Source: Streptomyces hyaluromycini | GTDB lineage: Bacteria; Actinomycetota; Actinomycetes; Streptomycetales; Streptomycetaceae | Direction of reading: 5' to 3' | DNA: 64,000 nucleotides | Assembly: GCF_002217755.1 (NCBI RefSeq) | Contig: NZ_BCFL01000016.1 | Coordinates: 1,594,319-1,658,318 of the forward strand | The notes under the pieces: model-generated | The model's input: the letters and a program-made list of their open reading frames with translations, nothing else | The model's database searches: none | What the model was told of the DNA's origin: nothing | Part shown: one piece after another, positions 17,377-25,551 of the stretch | Numbering within the stretch: the first letter of the stretch is position 1 | Layout: the number at the start of each line of letters is the position of its first letter | Made by a program: the position numbers and the translations under genes

Positions 17377-17930
17377 GACGTGCGGCTTCTCCGACTTCTC
17401 GGACTCCGGATGCTTGGTGACCTCCTCAGGGTAGGCCGAGGACGGCGGTCTCCTCGCAGCGGAGGACGGCGGTCCCCGCGCAGCGCCCGGGGCATCTGCG
17501 AGACTGTGACCCGATACACCCAGCTCATCCGGCACGCAGGCGGCCGGAGGCTGTAAAGATCCTGCGGACTGATGTTTCGACGCACGTTTCGGCGGGCGGC
17601 CGTGGGGGAGGTCACTGACACGATGATCGGGTTGCGCGGCGGGGGCCACGCGTCCTAGAAAAGCAGTCGGGTGGAGATATGCATCGCGGTGGCGGACTGG
17701 GCGAGGGGACCGATGACCTGGGTCCTCGACGTGCCCATCGGGGAAGGCACCGGCGCGACGCGGAGGAATCGGCCGAGGCAGCACGTCAGGAACAGGGCGT
17801 ACCGAGTGAGTCGGAGCGGCGCGACCGACGTATCGATCAGCGGGACCGCGATCAGAGGGATCGGGACCAGCGGAGCGATCGGCGGATCGACCGTCTTCAG
17901 ACCGGGAGCAGGAATGGTGGTCGGGTGGGG
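17377..17930. other. non-coding stretch upstream of hemL and the att gene, with a 24-bp tandem repeat
   Basis: Between the divergent starts of hemL and the small gene at 17931 there is no convincing gene. Positions 17438-17461 and 17462-17485 are tandem copies of a 24-bp unit (GAGGACGGCGGTC...CGCAGCG). An open frame from ATG 17679 runs in frame into the next gene, but it is Arg/Asp/Gln-rich (repeats of RDRDQ) and its third codon positions are far less G/C biased than the gene itself. I treat it as leader DNA, not protein. Confidence 0.5.
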
Positions 17931-18362
17931 GTGACGTACAAATACTTCGGCGCACCGGACGGCGCGACCGCGGCCCGTGTCCCGATCTCGATGCGCCCCG
18001 AGGAACTCGGCGGCGACGAGCTCGGCATGAACGGCATGTTCACCAAGATCAAGCCGGAGACGATGGCCGCGATGGTGCTGACGGGCATCGAAGGCGTGCC
18101 TCTGCACAAGGTGCCGCCGCTGGAGCTGGTCGTCCTGCACCCGGACTACGCCGTGGTCAAGCTCCCCATGACGGTGGTCGACCCCCTGCGCGGCATCGGC
18201 GAGGAAGCGGTCGGCGCGGCGGCCTTCATCTGGTCGACGGTCCCGGACCGGGGCGGCCCGAGAGACGCGTTCAACGTGTACCAGCTGCTGCACGAGTGGC
18301 AGGACTTCAGCCACCGGCTGCATGAGGCGGGGCATCAGCCTTATTGCCTGGTGTGGCCCTGA
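17931..18362 (+). CDS. small conserved hypothetical protein; its 3' end is the integration site
   Basis: 143 residues from GTG 17931 ([20 protein letters not shown]). Start chosen because G/C bias at codon position 3 begins there; an in-frame ATG at 17679 would add 84 low-complexity residues. No known domain is recognised; the protein is soluble and ends [14 protein letters not shown]. The last 25 codons recur at 36905-36980 with only synonymous changes, so an element integrated inside this gene's end and supplied a replacement 3' end that keeps the protein intact. A GU-containing hairpin terminator follows at 18384. Confidence 0.75.
   Translation: MTYKYFGAPDGATAARVPISMRPEELGGDELGMNGMFTKIKPETMAAMVLTGIEGVPLHKVPPLELVVLHPDYAVVKLPMTVVDPLRGIGEEAVGAAAFIWSTVPDRGGPRDAFNVYQLLHEWQDFSHRLHEAGHQPYCLVWP
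18287..18362. other. attL: gene 3' end carried by the integrated element
   Basis: 76 bp matching 36905-36980. Exact blocks are 18287-18308 (starting GCTGCACGAGTGGCAGG), 18312-18340 (29 bp, starting CACCGGCTGCATGAGG) and 18342-18362 (TATTGCCTGG...CCCTGA). The differences are the AGC/TCG serine codon and the CCT/CCG proline codon. Similarity continues beyond the stop through the terminator to about 18445. The crossover should lie in one of the exact blocks, most likely the 29-bp one. Confidence 0.8.
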
Positions 18363-18383
18363 CCTGGGGTTTCGGGGGTTTCG

Positions 18384-18405
18384 GGCGGGGTCTTCGGGCC
18401 TCGCC
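18384..18405. terminator. hairpin terminator between the att gene and the integrase
   Basis: GGCGGGGT and GCCTCGCC pair (with two G-U pairs) around a CTTCGG loop, followed by TTCTTC. It lies between two convergent genes and could stop both. A diverged copy after the duplicated gene end (37002-37023) ends in a better T-run. Confidence 0.65.
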
Positions 18406-18429
18406 TTCTTCATGTCCCCGGAGGGGCCG

Positions 18430-19776
18430 TCAGGCGGCCAGGGCACATTGAGGGCACATGAGTTTCGGCGGGGGCACTGATGTGCCCTGGGCTGCGAGCG
18501 GGTCGCCGTCGTCTTCCGCCTCGGCTTCCGTATCCGTGAAGGCGTCGTCGATCGCCTTGCGGGTACGGGTCTCGCTGGACGGCAACAGGTGCGTGTACGT
18601 GCGCAGCGTGAAGCCGGGGTCCGAGTGGCCCAGAAACTCGGAGAGCGCCTTGATGCTCTCCCCCGCGTCCAGGAGTACGGAGGCGTAGGCGTGCCGGAGG
18701 GCGTGCATGCCGTCTTCCGGGGCCGCCTGGAGGTAGCGCGCGCCGCGCTCGCGGGGAGGGATCACGCCGGCGGCGGCCAGGGCGCGCTTCCAGTCGCCCA
18801 TGTTAAAGACGCTGCGGTTGTAGGCCCGCCCCTTCTGGTCGACGAAGAAGAGACAGAAGGTCTTCGGCTCACCGTCCGGCTTGGCCCAGGGCAGGGCAAC
18901 CTCGACCGGCGGAAACTCCTTCATGTGCGCCTTGAGGGCGGCGGCGAGCTGCGCGGGTAGGGGCACCGAGCGAATCTTGTTGCCCTTGGGTAGGGCGAAG
19001 ACGGGCTTCGTGCCGACGAGTCGCACCTGGCGGTTGACGTGGATCCAGCCGCCCTTGAAGTCGATGTCCTCGACGGCGAAGCCGAACACCTCGCCCTGAC
19101 GCAGACCGCAGCCGAAGGCGAGCTTGCCGCCGGCCTGGAAGCGCTTCGGGAGACCGGCGATGACGGCGCGGACGCGCTCCAACGACCAGGGGACGATCTT
19201 CTTCTTGGTCGCGGTCGGCAGCTTGACCGACTTCGCCTTGCAGGGGTTCTTCGGCAACAACCCGTCCTCCACGGCCGCGCCGAGGATGCTGGAGAGGATG
19301 TCGAAGATGCCCTCGATCGTGGGCACTTCGAGGCCGCCGTCCTGGAGGGCCCGGATCCACCCCTGGATGACCGAGGGCTGGTTGAGGGACCGCAGCTCGC
19401 GTCGGCCAAGGTGCTCGACGATGTGGTTGCGGACGGTCGCCTCGTAGCGGAGGGCGGTCGTCGGGCCGACGGAGTTCGCCGCGAGCCACTTCTGCGCGTA
19501 GGCGTCGAGCGTCTGCTTCGTCTCGGCAGGTACGACGTAGGAGCCATGCCGGAGTTCGACGTCCACCTCGGCGGCGCGGTTGTCGGCCTCCGCCTTGGTG
19601 TGGAAGTTCTCCTTGCGTTGGTGGCCCTCCAGGTCGCGGTAGCGGACCTGCCAACGCTTGCCGATTCCGTGGTCGGCGGTGGGAGCCATCCGCTTCGTAC
19701 GGCTCTTGTGCTCGCCGCACTCGGCCTCGGTGGGCTTGGGGTGGGACTTGTGCCAGCGGTCGTACACGTCAGCCAA
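18430..19776 (-). CDS. int: tyrosine-family site-specific integrase
   Basis: 448 residues from TTG 19776, chosen because a perfect AGGAGG lies six bases upstream. The N-terminal part holds the AP2-like/SAM-like DNA-binding regions (GKRWQVRYRDLEGHQRKENF, TLDAYAQKWLAANSVGPTT). The catalytic domain shows Arg in GCGLRQGEVFGF, H-x-x-R in GMHALRHAYASVLL, His in LSEFLGHSDP and the nucleophilic Tyr in LRTYTHLLP (~residue 400). It integrates and, with the excisionase, excises the element at the flanking gene 3' end, which lies only 68 bp from its stop codon. The C-terminal codons overlap two GGGCACAT repeats that are probable arm-type sites. Confidence 0.95.
   Translation of the reverse strand: MADVYDRWHKSHPKPTEAECGEHKSRTKRMAPTADHGIGKRWQVRYRDLEGHQRKENFHTKAEADNRAAEVDVELRHGSYVVPAETKQTLDAYAQKWLAANSVGPTTALRYEATVRNHIVEHLGRRELRSLNQPSVIQGWIRALQDGGLEVPTIEGIFDILSSILGAAVEDGLLPKNPCKAKSVKLPTATKKKIVPWSLERVRAVIAGLPKRFQAGGKLAFGCGLRQGEVFGFAVEDIDFKGGWIHVNRQVRLVGTKPVFALPKGNKIRSVPLPAQLAAALKAHMKEFPPVEVALPWAKPDGEPKTFCLFFVDQKGRAYNRSVFNMGDWKRALAAAGVIPPRERGARYLQAAPEDGMHALRHAYASVLLDAGESIKALSEFLGHSDPGFTLRTYTHLLPSSETRTRKAIDDAFTDTEAEAEDDGDPLAAQGTSVPPPKLMCPQCALAA
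18438..18462. repeat. left pair of 11-bp AGGGCACAT repeats (probable arm-type sites)
   Basis: Two tandem 11-bp copies (CCAGGGCACAT, TGAGGGCACAT) followed by GAG lie within the last codons of int. The same pair plus GAG occurs at the other end of the element (36776-36800) in the same orientation. Position and pairing suggest recognition by Int or an accessory protein; this is not tested. Confidence 0.5.
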
Positions 19777-20446
19777 GAAGGGCCTCCTGGATGGGGTTTG
19801 GGGACTGGGGGTGGCGTGGGTCGCAGCGGCGCGCGTCAGCCACGGGAGCAGTAGGGCTGCGGGAGGGGCGGCGAGCTGGTGCTGGGGCAGGTCGGCGCAA
19901 GGCGTGGATGCTTGATGGCGCGGGCGGCGTGGAGGCTGGCGGGGCCTATTTCGACAGGTCGGTTGGGCATGACAAATAGCTGTAACTTGCAGTCGACCGT
20001 CATGGCAAGAGTTAGTTCTTAAACTCTCCAAAAGTCGCCCGGAGGCGAAGTGGTGTTCGTCTCGTCGAATTCCGGCACATCACGAGCCGTTTCAGCGGGG
20101 AGGTTGTGCTACCTTCCCTCCGCGTCAATGAGGCGGGCGATTTGAGCACCTATCAGATGCAGTGTCCGGCGGGCTGGCCGTGTCACTTCTGACTGCTGCA
20201 CGCCGCCTCTGATCTGCTGAGGTACCGGATTCCGGCACCTCGGCTGGTTGCTTCGCCACAGAAAATTTCGGCTTCCGCAGGAGCGATTTCGGCAACCGGG
20301 GATTCGCCCTTACTGTTTTGGTCTCCCCCGGCGACGCCGAGGGAAGTAGCCGGGAGTTTCAGAATTCACTCTGGACGCTTCCCAGGTGGTGTGGCTGCGT
20401 CGCCCACACCTGCCATCCAAACCCTGATTCCTATATGGAGACCTCA
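19777..20446. other. non-coding regulatory region between int and the excisionase gene
   Basis: About 670 bp without a convincing gene between divergent int and xis-like genes. It is visibly less GC-rich than its surroundings around 19970-20040 (CAAATAGCTGTAACTTGCAG, TTAGTTCTTAAACTC), which is where promoters for the two genes could lie. Short repeated pieces such as ATTTCGGC (near 20263 and 20286) and ATTCCGGCAC (near 20070 and 20230) are present. No clear operator palindrome or small RNA was identified. Confidence 0.35.
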
Positions 20447-20668
20447 TTGCCGAACCACTCCCCGCGCCTTGCCAGGGCCGAGCGTGACCAGCTCGCCGCT
20501 CCCGCCGACGTGGCCGCGTACCTCGGAGTACCGGTCAAGACCCTCTACCAGTGGAAGTACCGGGGCATCGGCCCCAGCGTCCACAAGGTCGGCCGTCACC
20601 TGCGCTACCGCTGGCGGGAGGTGGACGCGTGGCTGGATGCCCAGACGTCGTACGACCTCACGGCCTGA
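20447..20668 (+). CDS. xis: excisionase-like winged helix-turn-helix protein
   Basis: 73 residues from TTG 20447 with GGAG six to ten bases upstream; an ATG at 20435 is possible but overlaps that ribosome site. It is a MerR/excisionase-type DNA-binding domain: LAAPADVAAYLGVPVKTLYQ forms the helix-turn-helix, W-K-Y-R-G-I-G-P the wing entry, and YRWREVDAWLDAQ the last helix. Proteins of this size next to int genes of actinomycete integrative elements direct excision. It reads away from int, toward the replication gene, so excision and replication may be co-expressed. Confidence 0.85.
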   Translation: MPNHSPRLARAERDQLAAPADVAAYLGVPVKTLYQWKYRGIGPSVHKVGRHLRYRWREVDAWLDAQTSYDLTA

Positions 20669-20816
20669 CCCCGCGTCTGGCGCGGACAACGAAGCGGCCC
20701 CCGGCGCGCCAACGCCGAGGGCAGAAGACTTCCCAACTGATCGCCCATCCCTGAACGAACGAGCTGGTGAGGGGCGGGACTTTGCCCGTCCTGCCCCTCA
20801 CCGGAGAGGAACGCCT

Positions 20817-22514
20817 ATGGAGGACCCTACGTCCCCCAACTCCACGAACACCGCCCCGACCGGCTGGCCCACTCCCGCGGTCCCCGGCGAGGGCGTCCCC
20901 TGGCGCCGCAGGGATCAGGCGGACACACGGTCCCCGGCGTCGGGGACCGTCGAGCATTCGGCGAATGTGGAAGCAGACGGGGACCGTCCCCAGCCGCCTG
21001 CTGATGCCGCTGTTGGGGACCGTCCCAGCGACGTCCCCGCTGCTCGGTCCCCGCACGCCCCGGTCTCCGTATCGGCATCCGGCGCAAACTTGCAGGTCAG
21101 CGGCGTCAAAATGGGGACCGGTCCCCAAGAGGCTGCAGTTGCACCAGGGGACCGCAACAGGGACCGTGATCACGGTCCCCGCCAGTCGCTGGGGACTGAC
21201 AACCCCGTGGCGGGAACCGCCCAGCAGGAGGGGACCGGTCCCGTCGACGTACGGGGACCGGATCACGGGACCGGCTCCCGGTCTCCTCGGGGACCGGGAG
21301 ACCCTGGGGAACGGGGTTCCGGTGAGGGTGCGGAACTGCTGGATGAGTTGCGGTCGGCGATCGGCAAGTACGTCGTACTGCCCAGTGACGAGGCGCTGAC
21401 AGCGGTCACCCTGTGGGTGGCGGCCACGCACATCCAGACCGTTCTGCAGCACGCGCCGCGTCTGGCGGTCGTAGGCCCGACGAAGGGCTGCGGCAAGTCC
21501 CGGGTTCTGGACGTGCTCCACGAGACCGTGCACCAGCCGATCATGACGGTGAACATGTCCACGGCGGTGCTCTTCCGCATTATCGGCAAGAACCCGCGCA
21601 CGATCCTGGTGGACGAGGCCGACACCATCTTCAGCAAGGCCGGTGACAACGAGGAACTTCGCGGCCTGCTGAACGCCGGACACCAGCGCAACCAGCCCGC
21701 CTGGCGCATCTCCGGTCCGGAGCACAAGCCGACCCCGTATCCGACCTTCGCCATGGCCGCACTGGCCTCGATCGGCGACCTGCCCGACACGATCACCGAC
21801 CGGGCGGTCGTGCTCCGCATGCAAAAGCGCAAGCCGGGCGAGAAGGTGACCCCGTTCCGCTCGCGCTACGCCACACCGGAGCTGAACGCACTGCGGGACA
21901 AGCTGGCCGCCTGGCTGGGACCGCTGCGCGGCACGGCGGGCCGCATGGCGCCGACGATGCCGGTGGAAGACCGAGCGGCGGACACCTGGGAACCGCTGGT
22001 CATCATCGCCGACCTGGCCGGCGGCCACTGGCCAGCCAGCGCCCGTGCGGCCTGTGTCGCGATGACCCGCTTCGAGGCCGTCCAGGACGAGCAGACCAAC
22101 CTGAAGACACGGCTGCTGCGCGACATCCACCACGTCTTCGAGACACACGGCGACCCTGAGGCCCTGTCCTCCCTGGATCTGGTCACCGCCCTGCTCCAGG
22201 ACGCCGACGCCCCCTGGGCAGAGCACGGCACCAACGGGCTCAACGCCTACCACCTGGGCAGAATGCTGCGGGACTTCGACATCCGCCCGGCCAACTACCG
22301 CTTCGACAAGGGCAGGCAGGCCAAGGGGTACGCCCGTAACCGGTTCCTCGACAGCTGGGCCCGGCACTGCCCCGACCTCACCGAGACGGCGCCCGCCCCC
22401 GCGCACGACTCCGCACCCACGCGCCCGGCTCAGGGCAAGCCGCCCGCCGCCCCGGCAGGTCAGCTGCCCATCGGCCCGCCCGGCGGCCCCGCCAGCACCA
22501 AACGCGCCCGCTGA
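20817..22514 (+). CDS. DUF3631-domain ATPase, probable replication initiator of the element
   Basis: 565 residues from ATG 20817 behind GGAGAGGA. Residues ~1-165 are disordered and Pro/Gly/Asp/Arg-rich; their codons contain an array of GGGGACCG repeats. An ATPase domain follows, with Walker A VVGPTKGCGKSRVL (~residues 218-231), Walker B RTILVDEAD (~261-269) and an arginine-finger-like TITDRAVVLRM. The C-terminal half (ELNALRDKLAAWLGPL ... NRFLDSWARHCP) is the DUF3631 region found in plasmid and phage helicase/replication proteins. Position directly after xis and before the mob genes, plus the repeat array, suggest it opens or unwinds an origin located in its own gene. The replication role is inferred. 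Confidence 0.75.
   Translation: MEDPTSPNSTNTAPTGWPTPAVPGEGVPWRRRDQADTRSPASGTVEHSANVEADGDRPQPPADAAVGDRPSDVPAARSPHAPVSVSASGANLQVSGVKMGTGPQEAAVAPGDRNRDRDHGPRQSLGTDNPVAGTAQQEGTGPVDVRGPDHGTGSRSPRGPGDPGERGSGEGAELLDELRSAIGKYVVLPSDEALTAVTLWVAATHIQTVLQHAPRLAVVGPTKGCGKSRVLDVLHETVHQPIMTVNMSTAVLFRIIGKNPRTILVDEADTIFSKAGDNEELRGLLNAGHQRNQPAWRISGPEHKPTPYPTFAMAALASIGDLPDTITDRAVVLRMQKRKPGEKVTPFRSRYATPELNALRDKLAAWLGPLRGTAGRMAPTMPVEDRAADTWEPLVIIADLAGGHWPASARAACVAMTRFEAVQDEQTNLKTRLLRDIHHVFETHGDPEALSSLDLVTALLQDADAPWAEHGTNGLNAYHLGRMLRDFDIRPANYRFDKGRQAKGYARNRFLDSWARHCPDLTETAPAPAHDSAPTRPAQGKPPAAPAGQLPIGPPGGPASTKRAR
20878..21298. repeat. iteron-like array of GGGGACCG sites inside the rep gene
   Basis: At least 14 copies of GGG(G)ACCG or its complement CGGTCCC(C) lie in ~420 bp. 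Forward or palindromic sites start near 20942, 20979, 21015, 21113, 21147, 21160, 21191 (GGGGACTG variant), 21230, 21253, 21267 and 21289; inverse sites are near 20878, 20928 and 21045. Several are fused head to head (GGGGACCGTCCCC at 20979, GGGGACCGGTCCCC at 21113). The encoded peptide is low-complexity. An origin or autoregulatory site bound by the encoded protein is the simplest reading. Confidence 0.7.
21160..21179. promoter_or_regulatory. perfect 20-bp palindrome in the iteron array
   Basis: GGGACCGTGATCACGGTCCC is its own reverse complement over all 20 bases and sits near the middle of the GGGGACCG array. It combines two array units head to head across a TGATCA centre, a good candidate for a dimer-binding site. 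Confidence 0.6.
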
Positions 22515-22702
22515 CCCGCCTCCCCCTGGGTCCGTATCACTGCGTCGCATCCGTCCCCGCGCAGGTCAGCGCGGGGACGGATGTCCTCGCCGGGACGGAC
22601 TTCTCCGTACCTGCCCGAGTGTCCGTACCTGTCCTGACCAGGCATGGGACGGATGCGACGCACATGACACGCCTCCCGCCCCCTCACCGTCGGAGCACCA
22701 CC

Positions 22703-23320
22703 ATGCACGAACAGCACCACGAACTGCCCACAGCTCAGCAGCAGATGCACGCCACCTCAGCCCCAGACAGCGCAGCAAGTTGTCGGGTAAGGAGTCCTTA
22801 CCCGGCCGCCGCCCCTGGGGTGGCGAAGGCACCCGGCACCGAGGGGGCACCGGGGTCGGGCGGCCCGGCGGTGCCGACCGAGACGGGAGCGACCAGACCG
22901 TCGCCACACGCCGCGCTGACGCCGACGCCGCAGCGCCGTCTGCGTCAGCCGCGCCTACGCGAGCGCCGCGTCCATCCGCGTTACAGCGACAGCGAGTTCA
23001 CCGACCTCGCCCACGCCGCCGCGCTCAGCCGAATGCAGATCGGCGGCTACGTTGCCGAGGCGTCGCTCGCCGCGGCCCGCGCTGAAGACCCCACGGCTGC
23101 GATCGCCGACTACCGCGCCATGGTGAAAGCGCTGTTGGCCGCCAATCGGCAGCTCGGCGGCCTCGGCAACAATCTCAACCAGCTCACCTGGCACCTCCAC
23201 AAGGACGGCGCCTGGCCCGAGCCCGAAGTCGTCCACCGGCTGCTGGCCCGCGTCGAAGCATCGATCGGCGACGTGGACACCGCCATCGCCCAGGTCACCG
23301 AGGGAAGGCAGGGCCGGTGA
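22703..23320 (+). CDS. mobC: MobC-like relaxosome accessory protein
   Basis: 205 residues from ATG 22703 (GGAG seven bases upstream); a shorter start at GTG 22871 would remove a low-complexity head and leave the hairpin at 22784 non-coding. The C-terminal half matches the bacterial mobilization protein MobC pattern: a ribbon-helix-helix-like start (RYSDSEFTDLAHAAALSRM), then the hallmark ANRQLGGLGNNLNQLTWHLH (~residues 150-170) and a final helix. MobC proteins help the relaxase bind and open oriT. Its stop overlaps the relaxase start (GTGA), so they are made together. Confidence 0.88.
   Translation: MHEQHHELPTAQQQMHATSAPDSAASCRVRSPYPAAAPGVAKAPGTEGAPGSGGPAVPTETGATRPSPHAALTPTPQRRLRQPRLRERRVHPRYSDSEFTDLAHAAALSRMQIGGYVAEASLAAARAEDPTAAIADYRAMVKALLAANRQLGGLGNNLNQLTWHLHKDGAWPEPEVVHRLLARVEASIGDVDTAIAQVTEGRQGR
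22784..22804. other. candidate origin of transfer: 10-bp inverted repeat
   Basis: CGGGTAAGGA (22784-22793), one central base, then its exact complement TCCTTACCCG (22795-22804). It stands out as the only strong AT-containing palindrome near the mob genes, within the variable 5' part of mobC, and is followed by GC-rich direct repeats (GGCACC blocks at 22828-22855). Relaxase origins commonly have such a repeat beside the nick site just upstream of, or in, the mob operon. No nick site can be assigned. Confidence 0.45.
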
Positions 23321-24990
23321 TATCGAAGATCATCACCGGCAAGGGCAGCACCCGCCGTCTGATCGCCTACCTCTTCGGCAAGGGCGACGCAAACGAGCAC
23401 GTCGACCCCCACCTGGTCGCGTCCTGGAACGGCTTCGCACCCGACCCCGGCCGCAGCCCGCACCGCGACCCGAAGGAGGTGGAAAAGCAGCTCTACACAC
23501 AGCTCGACCAACCGGTGTCCATGCTCGGCCGCCAGGCTCCCCAGACCACGGTCTGGCACTGCCCGGTCCGCGCGGCCCCAGAGGACCTCATCCTGTCCGA
23601 CGCCCAGTGGGCGGAGATCGCCCGCCGGATCGTGGCCGCCGCCGGCATCGCCCCCGCCGGGGACACCGAAGCCTGCCGCTGGGTAGCAGTACGGCACGCC
23701 GATAACCACGTCCACATCGCCGCCACCCTCGTCCGCCAGGACGGCCGCCGCCCCAAACGGGACTACGACATCCGAGCCGTGCAGCGCGAGGCCCGCCAGA
23801 TCGAAGTCGACTACGGACTGAGGCGGTTGAAATCAGGCGACGGCACCGCCACCAAACGCCCCACCAGCAAGGAGCACTTCAAGGCCAATCGCCTGGACCA
23901 GGACGCCACGTCCCGAGAGATCCTGCGCCGACGTGTCCGTCGCGCGATGGCCGCCGCCTCCACGGAGACCGAGTTCTTTGCTCTGCTGGAGGCATCGGGT
24001 GTGGCGGTGCGGCCCAAAACCGAACCGTCCGGGGACGTGACCGGCTACAGCGTCAGCCTGCCCGGCGACGTCAACAAGCAAGGCGAACCCATCTGGTACG
24101 CGGGCTCCACCCTCTCCGGCGACTTGTCCCTGCCCCAGGTCCGCAAGCGCCTGGCGACGGCCGCTCCCGAGCCGGTCACCGTCCAGCCGGGCAACCCCTG
24201 GCACCAGGCCACCGCCTCCACCGAACGCATCCCACACCACCTCAACCGCAGCGACGACGGTGTGGCTCAGGGCCAGCTGGCCGCGCTCGGCGGAGTACTC
24301 GACCTGCTGCCCGTCACGGCCCAGGTAGCAGCACGGGTCGAGCTGGAACGGGCCGCCGTGGCGTTCGAGCGGGCTACTCGTTCCCGCATCGCCGCCGACC
24401 ACTCCAGCGCCAGAGTCCTGCGGCGAAGTGTCCAGATGATCTGGAACGACGCCGCGCGACACGGCGACGGTGCCGGACTGGCGATGCTGATCGACGTGGC
24501 GCTGACCGCGGTTGCCTACGCCGTGCACTGGCATCGCACCCGGCAGCACGCCCAGCAGGAGGCCGCGGCCGAAGAGGCGCTGGTCCACCTGCAGGCGGCT
24601 CACGTGCAGATCACCGAACCGGTTCTGGCCCGCTTTGCCGCCCGAGCGCCGGGGACTCAGATCAAGCGCCGCTACGCCTCCCACCTACAGCAGGCAGTCC
24701 CCGAGCACGCCGAACGCATCCTCAACGACCGAGCCTGGGATGCTCTGGCCACCGTGCTCGCCGAGGCAGAGTCCGCAGGCCACAACGTGTCCACGCTCCT
24801 CGACCAGGCGCTCAGCCAACGCACGTTGGACGACGCGCGCAGTCCCGCTCGCGCCTTGACCTGGCGGATCCGTCGACTTGGCGAGCGTCACGCGCCTGGT
24901 CCCCAGGCCCAGGCAGCCAACGCCCGACACGCCGCCCAACGCCCAAGCCCGCCCCCACCCGCTCCGGAGGCCAGGGGACAACAGCGCTGA
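23317..24990 (+). CDS. relaxase/mobilization nuclease
   Basis: 557 residues from GTG 23317, overlapping the mobC stop. N-terminal relaxase domain: MISKIITGKGSTRRLIAYLF is the typical first strand and Tyr-bearing helix of actinomycete relaxases; the three-histidine metal site is AVRHADNHVHIAATLV (~residues 127-142). The middle (SREILRRRVRRAMAAASTE) and the long helical C-terminus are less conserved, with a Pro-rich tail. It should nick oriT and lead single-strand transfer. No coupling ATPase or FtsK/TraB gene is seen in the element, so transfer would rely on a helper. Its stop directly abuts the convergent flavoprotein gene. Confidence 0.9.
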   Translation: MISKIITGKGSTRRLIAYLFGKGDANEHVDPHLVASWNGFAPDPGRSPHRDPKEVEKQLYTQLDQPVSMLGRQAPQTTVWHCPVRAAPEDLILSDAQWAEIARRIVAAAGIAPAGDTEACRWVAVRHADNHVHIAATLVRQDGRRPKRDYDIRAVQREARQIEVDYGLRRLKSGDGTATKRPTSKEHFKANRLDQDATSREILRRRVRRAMAAASTETEFFALLEASGVAVRPKTEPSGDVTGYSVSLPGDVNKQGEPIWYAGSTLSGDLSLPQVRKRLATAAPEPVTVQPGNPWHQATASTERIPHHLNRSDDGVAQGQLAALGGVLDLLPVTAQVAARVELERAAVAFERATRSRIAADHSSARVLRRSVQMIWNDAARHGDGAGLAMLIDVALTAVAYAVHWHRTRQHAQQEAAAEEALVHLQAAHVQITEPVLARFAARAPGTQIKRRYASHLQQAVPEHAERILNDRAWDALATVLAEAESAGHNVSTLLDQALSQRTLDDARSPARALTWRIRRLGERHAPGPQAQAANARHAAQRPSPPPPAPEARGQQR

Positions 24991-25551
24991 TCACGTCGCC
25001 ACGGACACCACAGGGGCGAGAAGCCTCAACGCCTCCTCCCAGCGGTATCGATCCGCGCCACCGCCGGCCTTGGGCCGGTGCAGTTCGTACGAGCCGATCA
25101 GGACGTCCATCTCGCGCAGGTGTTCAAGGCTCCGGCGGTATGCGGGGTGGGCGGCTTGGGCCGAGTTCAGGTACGGCAGGACAGCGGTCGGGATGCCCAT
25201 CCCGTATGCCTCGCACAGGATGCCCAGAGCGAGAGTGTCGGAGATGCCGGCGGCCCACTTGTTGACCGTGTTGAAGGTGGCTGGCGCAACCGCGATCGCG
25301 TCCGCGGGTGGCAGCGGCCGAGCCTCGCCGGGCGCGCGCCAAGCGGAGCGGATCGGGTGGCCGGTCTGGGCTTCGATCGCCTCGGTTTCAAGGAAGCCGA
25401 GGCCCTGCGGGGTGGCGACGACTCCGACGCCCCAGTTCCGTTCCTGCGCGGCGGTGATCAGCTTGCCGACGTCACCGGCGATGCCGCACGCGCAGACGAT
25501 GACGTACAGGAAGGGCTTCTTGGCCGGTTCCTTGGCGGTGGGCTCTGTCAC
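24991..25551 (-). CDS. flavoprotein of the HFCD (phosphopantothenoylcysteine decarboxylase-like) family
   Basis: 186 residues from GTG 25551, overlapping the wbqC-like stop (GTGA). The flavodoxin-like fold is visible: LYVIVCACGIAGDVGKLI (~15-32), VVATPQGLGFL, then the FMN-binding ADAIAVAPATFNTVNKWAAG (~85-104) with the P-A-T-x-N-T-x-N-K-x-A-x-G signature of HFCD/CoaC proteins, and PYLNSAQAAHPAYRRSL. HFCD enzymes oxidatively decarboxylate C-terminal cysteines of peptides (EpiD, TvaD type) or phosphopantothenoylcysteine. Last gene of a four-gene overlapping operon. Whether the substrate here is a peptide is unknown. Confidence 0.87.
   Translation of the reverse strand: MTEPTAKEPAKKPFLYVIVCACGIAGDVGKLITAAQERNWGVGVVATPQGLGFLETEAIEAQTGHPIRSAWRAPGEARPLPPADAIAVAPATFNTVNKWAAGISDTLALGILCEAYGMGIPTAVLPYLNSAQAAHPAYRRSLEHLREMDVLIGSYELHRPKAGGGADRYRWEEALRLLAPVVSVAT

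Noticed and set aside
17679..17930. 84-codon N-terminal extension of the small att-site gene
   Set aside because: Third-position G/C bias is much weaker than in the gene proper and the peptide is RDRDQ-type low complexity, so I placed the start at GTG 17931.
20878..21298. CRISPR or plain GC-rich low complexity
   Set aside because: Repeats are short, in both orientations and irregularly spaced within a coding gene; an iteron-like array explains them better.
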